NCBI GenBank assembly: GCA_037975125.1
Contig: CM075862.1
Location: 17,189,125 to 17,253,124, forward strand
Length of the DNA stretch: 64,000 nt
Reading direction: 5' to 3'
DNA from: Latrodectus hesperus
Lineage: Eukaryota; Arthropoda; Arachnida; Araneae; Theridiidae
Positions 12,201 through 23,952 of the stretch are shown here, one piece after another; the stretch's first letter is position 1; the number at the start of each line of letters is the position of its first letter. Below the pieces are notes generated by a model. The model was not told the DNA's origin, did no database searches, and saw only the letters and a program-made list of their open reading frames with translations. The position numbers and the translations under genes were made by a program.

Positions 12201-15200
12201 CACAAATCGAATTAGAAAAAATAAATCTAGAAAAAGCCAAAATAAATGCTGAACTAGAGAAAATAAATTTAGAGAAATCTAGATGAGAGAGTACTGCGCG
12301 AGAATGTAATAATGATAGGGAAATAGTCAGTACCCCCAAATCAATTGAGAGTTACATTCAAAGTATTCGAACATTAACCATACCAATTCCAAAACGAGCA
12401 GAAGGTTGGAATTTATTCTTTTCATCTTTGGAGAGGTCTTTTAGAAGCAAAGGTGTACTCGAGGAGTTTAAAGGAGAAATTTTACTAAGCCTTCTAGGAG
12501 AAAAGGCCTTCAATATCCTAATTTACGTCAAAGATGAGGAAATAATTATGATAAACTGAAAAACGCAATTTTAAAAGAATATGAACCGACACCTTTAACT
12601 TGCTTGCAAAATTTCCGAAAAGCTCGTCGTATGTCAGGCGAGACACATGTGCAATTCGCATCTTGTTTATCCACTAATTGGGAGCAATATTGTAGACTAA
12701 GAAATGTAAACGATTTAAATACTTTAAAAGAATTAATAGTTAGCGATAAGTTATACCAGACGTTAGACAATGAAACCGCGATGCACGTAAACATTGAACA
12801 AGAGCAAGACTGGTTTAAACCAATACAAATGGGGAAAGAATGTGATATGTATTTTGCATCGAAGGGAAAATCATTTACTGATATACATCCAAATTATCAA
12901 AAACCTCAATCTGATACCCACGACAATTACAATACGCGAATAAATTCTAAATATATAGCACCTCACTTTCGGAGCGAAGAGACAAAACCGAAGTCGAAAG
13001 AAGCTAAAATAAATAAAAAAGTAGAATGTTACATATGCGGAGAAAACCATTTTGCGAGAGATTGTGGGGAAAAATATTCAAAGAAGAAAGTTAAAGAAAA
13101 TGAAGCGGTAGCAAAAATATCCCCCCCCCAATGGTTATATCCTTCAGTTGACCTTTGTTCTCTGAAGTATGTGTCCGTGTACGTGGGAAGGAAGGATGAA
13201 GTTTTCAATGTAAACAAACACTAACCTCAGTTGACCGGAAGCCATCTGAAATACTTCCGGTTTTCTCTCTTCCCATTGAAAATCAATGCAATCGCAAAAA
13301 TATTTATTTAAATATTTTCAGGTATTTATTTTTGTTTTCAAAAATGTTTTCATTTTATCCATTAAAATCATAATTTTTAATAAGAGTGGAATCAGTGGTG
13401 ATACCGTAAATTTACAAATTTTTTTTATTTTTTACTTAAATAATCCTGATTTATTTACCATATTCCTCGGGGATTGTAACAATGATTCTCAATTGTTGAT
13501 GAATGTGATATATTGTAACCCACATTCTAACTCTTGCTATTATTAATCTCAATTGTTAATCATTTTCTTCTTTAACTAATTTTTAATTTTATGCATTTAT
13601 TCCATAATTTCAGGAAATATATTTTGCGCGCGATTGAACAATAAATCATTTCAAATATTAAACAAGGTATTATTTATGCTTTCATTTATAGTATTATAAA
13701 TTTTATTAAAATTTTCTTGCTCATGTTAGAATATATGAATTGGTATCAATAATGAGTAGAACAAAATTGTTATGATGTGTTTATTTACTTGTTGTTTATT
13801 AATATTTTAAACAAATCTTGGTTGTTATTGCAATTAAAATTTAAGTCTTATTTTTAAGAATTGATTTAATATATATCTAATTAAATTAGGAATTGTAAAT
13901 CGGGTTCCATTGGAAATATGAACATCATCTTCACTTGCGAAAATAAATTTGTTCCAGCTCGCATATTGCAACCAAATGCTACGCAACTACTACCTTCATT
14001 TGCTTTCTGCATTTCAAAAAAATTTATAGGATAATTACTTTTAAATTAATATTTCTCAAAAGCAATGGAAACTAGAAAAAACAAGCACAATGGCATAAGA
14101 TAATAATGGAATAGTAAGCAGGAAGTTTCGTGCAGGAAGTTTTCTAGATCTCCACGGTAGTAGCGCCCTCTATTCTACGTTTACAGAAACTTCCATCCAT
14201 AGTAGATTTGGGGAAGCAAATTTTTATTTGTAATTCGAAACTGCTTCCTGACACTGAGAATGAGGAATATGAAAGGATTACTTTAAGTTCTGCTTTTGGG
14301 GAGAATGTTGAGGCGAAAATGATAAGAACCACAGTGTCACTGAATAGGGGTACCGCGTTAAATCATCCCGTAGATGTGTAGTTGCCCTGACTGATAAGCT
14401 AAATGTGGGTGGGTTGATACCATATATATATATTCCTCCATTTTATCTGCATAGCTCCACTCTCATAACAAACCTTAAAAACCTCCAACCAACTATAACA
14501 AATCTTGCATTTTTTTCTCTCAATTAATGAAGTCTGAAACATGATTGAATTTTTGTCTCCAAGAAATACTTTAATATAACCATAAATTCATCTGATGATT
14601 CTAAACCTAAAATTGTCATGAAAAATCTGCATCCTTTTGTCCATAAAAATAAATGCTTTTTATTATTCAAAAACGTTGATCCACCTATTCCTAACATACC
14701 AAGTTCCTATATTTCAAAAAAAATTCTCCTAAAGTAATAACCGAATATAACAATTATTGATTTTTTGCGTGTTAGTACCAATTAAACAATTAAAGTTTGA
14801 GAATAATTGTTTAATATTAGAGCTTAAATCTACATACCTTAAATCTTGCGAAATTGTTTTGTGGCAGTAATTAAGATTTTTTTTCCAAAAGCAAGATGAT
14901 TATTAACGTAAAAGTAAATATTGTGAAAGAAATGCACCTGCTAGCAAAGTATTTCGAAAAAACTACATCAAAATATTCGAATTATGTTTTCCCTTTCTAT
15001 ATTGATTAAAAGCGCTACAATAATTTATCGTTTTATTTATAGCTTGTTTAATTAAATTTTGAATCGCATCCAATAATGTTTTAGAGATAAAAGTAAAAAT
15101 ATTTAGCAATTTTCTTCCTAGAGATGGAAAAAACCGAAATTAATACTTTTTGCAAAACACCGACAAGCTTAAATATTTCATAAGCGTAGGAATCAACCTT

Positions 15201-18200
15201 GAACAGAAAATATTTTTCCTTAAAGAAAATTGAAGTTTTTATTCTTGTTTACTTTGTTATCCTTATTTCCCAATATGCGATAATAAAATATCACGAACAC
15301 GTGACAAAGCCGCGATAGAATGGGATGTCCGAAAATATGAATGATAATATTAAAGAAGGCCGTATCTCGTTTGAAGATAAAATTCATTGTCTTGAAAAGC
15401 GTCGATTTAAACATTCAAATCGAAGAAATATTGGTAAATAAAATTATGAATCCGAAAGCCAAGTTTAAAAGGAATTAATATAAGGTGGAAATAGAATTTT
15501 AATGTCTCTTCTCTTGTATTTGTTTAAACAAGAAATTCATAAAATTTTTTGGGTTTTTGTTTTTCTCAAAACGGTAATTAAAAAAATTGTTACTGTAAAC
15601 AAGTCGCTTCTTTCTGTACTTCTTTCTGCCTTCTTAATAAATGAAATGAATGTAAATTATTTGGATTAATGTTTTGCAGGATTTTTATAATTGACATAAA
15701 AAAATTTTTTAATTTAATGATATGTGTGACGACCTATATAAAATATTTCTTTATAAATTACTCATATTAATCAAGAAAATGAAAAAACATTCAATGAATA
15801 ACATTAATTGTTCATTAGACAGTTTTTTTATGTCTACAGATACAAAATTGTTGATGGAATTTTATATATCGCAGTAGTCTTCTCTTTTAATATACCATGA
15901 GCGCCCTCTACCACTTTGAAAAATTGCTTCAATGAGTGCCAAGAGTGAACTTCGGCAATGAAAGTCGAACCTCTTCGAATTTAATTGTAATGTCTATTTT
16001 AATGTTAATTTGTGCTGTGGATAATGCAAATAAAAAAAATAAATATTTAAAATCTATTAAAATTTATTTCTAAAATATTAGATATTTTCAAATATATATA
16101 ATTTGAGAAATATTAACTTTTTAAAATTAATTTATCAACTTTTAAAAAAGCTCAACTTTTTTTTAAAAAATTTAATACTTTATATATTTTTATCAACAAA
16201 AGACAAGCTAAAAGAATGGGTAGGATTGATTATAAAAATTTTAATGTATTCAAAATGTTTATTATTTATTTATAATCTATGTCCTTTAAGAATAAATTAA
16301 CAGCTATTTTATTAAAACTTAATTGAAAAATAACGTATTATTTGCCTGTGTAAAAATAACTCATCAATAATAAAATTATTTAAAAAAATGGAATCGTGAT
16401 AGCCTCGACGTTCGGTGTAGTTCTTATTACTGAATTAATTTATTATTACTTATTCTTATTACTGAATTAATAAATATTACTTAACCTCATCGATAAGTTG
16501 GATTGAGAAGGCCCACGTAAATTAAATATTTTTAGTATATTTCTCCGTTTGAGTGGTGTGAAAGTCCCGTGAGAACTATGTCAACACACAGTGTAGAGTT
16601 CTTCTCATAATCTCGAATAGAAATTGAAAGATATTTGGTAGTTTCAGTCCACCGATTCCGACTGGTTTTTATGCATTAAACGTTAAATATAAGACACTTT
16701 TTTTACGCTACTACAAATCTCAAATACTAAAATTAAAAATAATAAATAAATACTTGAAGAAAAAATGTTTTTTTTTTTGTTCAGAAAAACATAATTCAAG
16801 TTTTTTTTTAAAAAAGAAATAATTTAAAAAAACTTCTTGTGGAGTAAGTAATCACGAAAAACTGGTTATACAGAAAGAGTCTAATTTGAAATGTTAAGAA
16901 ATAAATAAGAGCAGATTAACTGACAAAACTTGAATGACAAATAAAAACCATTAAAAAAATGAATTTAAATCCATCAACATATTTACAGTCACAGGAAATA
17001 TTAATATTATCTATATTATAATAATAAAACATTATAAGAAAAACAGGAAAACGACACGAAAGTTTTGGGTAATTACCAACATCTGAAGTTCAGCACTGCA
17101 TAAATTAAACATTTTGTTATTAAATAAAATTGCTGTGAATTCAGCCAGACTGAACTTTATATATATATCAGACATCCAATTATTGCGCAACTCGTAAAAT
17201 GATCTTGCTGTTGGAGGAAAACAACAAAACGTATCGACAGTAATTATGTTAACAGAAAGAAAAAGTTTCTTTTTAATGAGCTCTAAGATAAAAACGATTT
17301 GTAAGCGAAATGAACTTTAAAAAAATCACTATTATTAAATAAAAAAATATGTAAAATTAATGCGCACTTACAATTTCTAAGATTTTATTTAATTTTTTTT
17401 AAAAGGAAAAAAGAATTCCAAATTTAGAGAAGTTTGAAATTCAAAATGCTTCAATCAAGAATGAATTTGATTAGCATTATTCATAAAAAATGTAAACAAT
17501 GATCAAAGTTAAATATCATACTTTAAATCAAACAGAGATGTTTGTTTAAAGTACCACAAAAACTACACAGTAAAAGCTAATAAATTTAGATTCTATATTT
17601 TTAGTCTTATATTTAAAATTAAGTTTTATAATTTTAATAAAATTTAAATTTGGAAATAATTCCATTTTCGTAATATGTACTTGAAATGAATAAAAAAATA
17701 GAATAATCTAAAATGAAATCAAACGAGATGCATACTACCATAAAATAAAAATTTATGAGAAAGCGATATCGCAAAAAGAAATTTATGAGAACATAATAAA
17801 ATTCAGTGAAACATAAAAGACATTGAAAAAAAATTATTAATGCATAGAAAGAATGGATAACTGTATTTATGGCGTCCTCCGTTTTTTTCCTAAATACAAT
17901 CAAGATATGTTCGCATGAAAAATATTTCATACGAGTTTTAAAAAAAATACTTCAATAAAACTGTTAACAAAAATTCAATTTTTCATTTTCACGTGGAGTT
18001 GTCTTGAGTTTAGGAAAATATTCTACTTTCCTTATAATGTATACGATCCTAAAGGCAGAAAACAAAACTTAGTTCACATTGACCCAATATTAGAAATCAT
18101 GAATAACAATTATCATGCTAATTAGATTACATATTCAAGGAAAAGAATAGTTAAATGAGGATTGACGTTCAATAAACAAGAGAACTTTCACTTTTAATTA

Positions 18201-21200
18201 TTATTTTATAAAAACATTTCCATGAAATTTTTATGAAATAAAGTTTTGCATAGATTGATACAACTCAAAAAATAAAAAGTATATGTGAACAAAAAAAACA
18301 AACACACACACACACGAAAGATCATATGGATGGACAGCTTATCAACACAGTGAAGAAAATGCACCTAAGGTATAGTAACCATAAAAATGTGACATGTCAA
18401 ACCAATCAAATAATATGATTAAACTAATATGACGTTGCAAAATAAGCAAGGAGAGAATAGTCGATTTAATTTTATCTAATAATTTTGTAGAGAAGTGTAG
18501 ACAGTTACACTGAAAGAATTGTACCACATGCCAAATTTGGCCTGTATGCCATAGATTTCTACTGTTAATAATGGAACACAACAAAACGGGGTAATAGAAA
18601 TATGTACATCTCTCCCACACAGATACAGCTAACAAAGAAATAAAATTTTGCAGAAAATGACATTCTGCCTTTTGAGAGCCATTGTTCGAACAATGATATT
18701 TTCAAACTATGAGAAGAACAAGGTCTATTAGAGCTGTCTTTTAAAAAGCCTTGTAAACGTGTTCTATTGAGTTAGGATGTATAGAACCAACGAATTAATA
18801 CATGTAATAAATGCACTCTCTTTTTCAAGAAATACCTCAATTTAATAATTCTTAATATGCAAGAGAACTACCATCAATAGAAATGAAATATACCAATATC
18901 ATTGAAAAGGATAACAAAAAGTTCCATTATCACATACTCATAATTCAAAGCAAGTTTGGAGTTTTTGTCAAAGAGATGGAGTCGGAATCCTGTCCATACA
19001 ATTAAACTAAAGCTCACTCTATCCCACCAGATGGCGCATCAAGAGTCAATGGTTAAATTGAATCAGATTCATCAAAGAATCTCTTCAACATTCGGTTCTA
19101 CACTAACTTCGCTGTGAGTAGTTTTCTTTGTAAGCAGATTTTTCACATAAAGCTTTCTGGAAGTTGTTACCTTTCTAATGATTTCACCCTAACTTTTCTT
19201 CTATATATTTGATTACATGAAACATTTTCAATAAGACGCAAAATTGGATATTGTGCTACTTCAATTTTTCACAAAATGTATAGTTTCAATCTCATCACTC
19301 AAACGCTTAATTAATTTAAATATTTTAAATGTAATGGCTACATATGCGTATGCTTGTGAAAACGACATAAAAAAAGTTTCCATCTCTTCAGTGATTTTCA
19401 AAAAATCCAAACGATATACAAATTTTCGTAAATTTGAAAAATAATATACATATAGGTTTATATTCAAAATTTTAACGAATAATATTTAGATCATGTCCTA
19501 AATTATAAATAAAATTAAACAATGAAAATATTATGTGTGAATTTTCACGAAAAGACATTCGCATATCGTTAAATCGAAAAAAAGATTCAAATTTTCCAAA
19601 AGTTAAACTTTATTACAGTTATTCCTTATAATTTATGACTTTTTTTTCAATTTTACAAAAATTAAAAAAGTTAACATTTTAAGAATTTTGGAAGTTAATA
19701 TATGATGCATTAATAATAAAAATTATTACACATTTTTCAAATAAATTTCTTCACTATAAAACAAATAAAGTATATCAGTTACTTGATAACAAAAGAATTT
19801 TAATCTGCTGCCACTCAACTGAAATAAATGTTTCGCACTTTTATCGCATTTTCATCATTATGTTGCATCATTAATCTTACTTCAGTATGTTAATTTGGGG
19901 GAAATTAACTGTTAAATTTCAAAGTCAAGTTTAATACGAAGTAACAAGAAATGATAACATTTATCTAATATGAATTTTTAAATGCTATACATTATCACAT
20001 GAATAATGAAAAACAATTTATGAAAAGGGAAAAAAATTAATTCAGCATGCAGCGATTTTATAATATGGAAGATAATCAAAAGGTTTTTTTAAAAAAAATA
20101 GGTGTTAAGGAGGATGAGAAATAACAGCAATATTATATATAACTTCAGCCACTAAACTTCTCCATATTCATTGCATTTATTTGGTTTTGCAATTTATATG
20201 TATTGCTTTAAGACATTTTTCAAAACACACATATTAAACAAAAATATTACAATTAATACGGCCTGTTTGATTATATTCCATACTTTTACTTTATGAAATC
20301 AATAAATCTTTTGAACTTTTTGACGTAATCATAATTTTTCTTTCAATCGTAGAAACAAATTAGTAATTTTTGTTCATATAAAAATTTTAGAAATAAAAGA
20401 TTTCTTGTTGTCTCCATATCTGTAACAAATATGCTTAAAATTGTACTTTAAAAATTTTTTAAACCTAAGGAGAAGTAGGAAAATTAAATATTAATCAACG
20501 TGAAAAAAATTAAACAAAATTTTTTTTCACAGATCATTTAACAGGAAGTGCAATGTAACGAATGGGAAACGAAAACACACTTGTAAAAAAAATTAATTAT
20601 TCGTTAAATTATTTTTTCTTATAATTAAACTATTTAAGTTTCAACATAAAGTAACTTCCGACATTCTTTTTTTTTCTTTAAAAATTTCCTTAAATTAAAA
20701 GCTTGTTTCATAAACAGAATGCTTCAAGTACGTTTAGATATACAAGTATCAGAACAAAGAGCTTTTACAGTTAAATAACAGTTCATTATTTTCAAATGTC
20801 CAGTACAACACTTGATATGTAATTCCTTCTAAAAACCATCTTTGAAACACAGCTTTGATTTCAAACTATCGAATTGTATTTTGCAACTATTTTTGTTGCT
20901 TAAATATTAAGTTTCCCGAAATGTTAATTAAAAATAATAATAATATAATAAACATTAAATTATTTTTATGCTATAAAAATATTTTAGTTCAACGTCCTAA
21001 AGGAGATAGAGTGAAATAACTTAAAGTGGAAACTCTTTTTTTAAGTGAAAAGATTAACAGATGTCTTAATTTTGTTGTTAAAGATGCTAAATGCTTTTAA
21101 TTTTTCACAGAATGAAAAATTAGATGCATGCATACAACTCAAAATATTGTCTTCACTTAAAAAATGTGTTATTTTTAAGACGCTTCATTGAATACATTTT

Positions 21201-23853
21201 TATTTATAAGTTATTTAAAAATATTTTATTAGAGTACTACGTTCAAAAATTATATAAATTTAATTTCATGGCCTGTATGCAGATTTTGATAACTTATAAT
21301 TGAACTTTATAAGCCATGTCATTTATATTTGGGTTATAATTGTTTATAATAACACACAAGAATTTTATTTAGATTTGAACTAAAATGCTTGAAAAGACCC
21401 AAATATTTTAAAATTTGGTATAGCAAAAAATTTTTTTCGTGGCCGAAAATTTTTGTCAATTTTTAAAAATATTTTAAATTTTCAGATTTAAGATGCTATG
21501 TTTGAAATCTACACACTCCACTTCTTCTATAATGTTTCAACCAAATTTGACCAACTTCTTAACACATAATTTTATTTAATTCTATCATACTTCCAAATTT
21601 AAATATTAAACCACTGAAAATGTCGGTTTAAGATGATTCAATTTAGTAAAATGAGATCTCTAAGTAAACATCAATGTTTCTTTCCAACTCCGAAAATTAA
21701 GAGAATCAAATCGATACCATTTGTTTTGAATCTTCAAAAATATCTAAATAGGTTCTAAATAAACAGTTTCTATCTTCGGGAGATAATTTAGCAACAGAAT
21801 TCAATGTCAATTACTTTTAAGCGAAAAGAAGTATTTTAACATAGTTCTGATATCTTTAAAAATGCATAAAATTTGTTCCCTAAGTGATATCTTAAAACAA
21901 TGTATTTGGATTTTTCCTTTTACTAGAAATTCTTTATTTACATTTTTATATAATCAGGCAAAGTCTGAAAAACAATAAATCATGCAGTCAAATAGGATCC
22001 ATGAATTTTAGAAATCCTTGCTCGTTTTCTGTTACTAAATTTCCTCCAAAGGCACGACAAATACTATATTGAAAATTTGTCCAGACAAAGCTAGAGGAAC
22101 TACTAATAGGAAGTCCACTATATTAAGATTCTTACAAAAACAAACTCAGAAATTGGCGATTGAACTTATATCTGCATATACTGTAAACACAATTTTTGAT
22201 ATAATAAACAGAATATTTTAAACTGACTTCATACGAACTTTTGGATAGTGTTTGTTGAAGTTAAATATAATGAAATTGCACAGTTCGGTGTTCGAGATTG
22301 TCAGATAGAATTTTAAATATTCAACCACACAACAAACTCGATATGATACCCAACTGTATTACCAGTGTTACGGGTACCATTCCTTGTAGTCAAAACTCAT
22401 TTTTTCTGCAAATCTAATGTCATATTTCTCCTAATATATCTTTACAAATAATCATGATCGGTAAATTCAGCAAGTCAACTAATTCTTTTCTAATTACATT
22501 TCCAAAAAAGAAATCAAACGAAAACGACTAATTTTACATCTGGGCTATAGAGAAAGCATTCCAACGTTATCTGTGAATTAGAAATTAATTTTATTGAAAT
22601 ATCTTTATTCATTTTTTTATTATTCTATCTTGCACAATATTCTTTTTGTAATAGATGAATTTTTAGTTGCAATTATTTATTTATTGGGAAAATCTGTGTG
22701 ACTCAAAAGTTTTCTTGCAGATCAGAAGGAGATTTTCCCATGGTATTCTATGCAGTAAGACATACGAAAAATTGCTTCAAATTATATTATTCTTTGAAAT
22801 ATAAAAATAATTTGCATGTTTCGTACCGCTGTATCTTTTGTCTATGAATAATGAATTCTTTCATTATTTTGCATGAAGTAATCATTTTTATAATTCGTCT
22901 CGAACTGAAACTTTTCAATAATTGTACAAGATACGATGTATCAGGTCACAAACAACAAAGAGCTCTGCTTTTTACTATTACGCCATATTCTTTAATTCCA
23001 CTGTTTAGGAATAATTCTGCCATTATTCAAAATTCCTGATCTTGAGGAAGCATTTCTGGCAGTTAGCGTTCAGCATCACAAAAAACAAAGAAAAGAAAAA
23101 AACAGATATTTACTACACAATATAAAGAATGAGGTAGTCAAACATGAAAACTATCCGTAACTAAGAAATAAGGCACCAGATTTGTATTTACAAGCACTTA
23201 TTTTCGGGCGATTCCTTGCAATGACACTATTAATAATTAGGGGAAGAAGGGTAAAGGAACGCTTTCTCCTTTTCAAACATTCTGAAAGAGACGTATTCTC
23301 TTTCGAGTAAATTTGTTTATACCACAAAGAATTTTATTTATTTATGGCAAATAAGAATCAAATTGGAATTTATAGTTAAAAATGATTTCAAAACCACGAC
23401 AAGCATTCATACCCTAGGTGAGAATCGAATCCATGGACAATTGAACTGAAGGCAAGAGCATTAACCCTTCAGATATAACTTTGGATCACTTTCGAGTAGT
23501 TAAGTAAGTTTCGAGTCAATGAAGAGAATAACTTACAATGGAATCTTTTTTTTCTTTTTTTGATATGTGCATTTAAAAAATAAATGAAAAACACCTTACA
23601 TTAAAACAGCTAATTGCCTACACCTAAATAACAAAAAATTAAAATCTCTTCATTTAAGGAGTAGCCATGATCAGACACTTTGTGGAAACTTATTTAACTA
23701 TAAAACCAGAAGGTTCAAACTCTTGAACTCTTTTCACACATTGACGCTGAGCATTAGTCTACTTTTTATGAGTCACTAGTCATCTTTCTGTCCAGAAAAA
23801 CATCATGATGGCGCCCATGATCTCGCAGATATTTTTTGAAATGCTGTTATTGG

Positions 23854-23952
<99 letters not shown>

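Noticed and set aside
12067..12339. 90-codon minus-strand frame
   Set aside because: Antisense of the Glu/Lys-rich gag segment; the sense strand has the family match.
17634..17930. 98-codon minus-strand frame that looks like a membrane protein
   Set aside because: Hydrophobicity comes from AT-rich codons; lies in a BLTP3 intron and has no recognisable homology.
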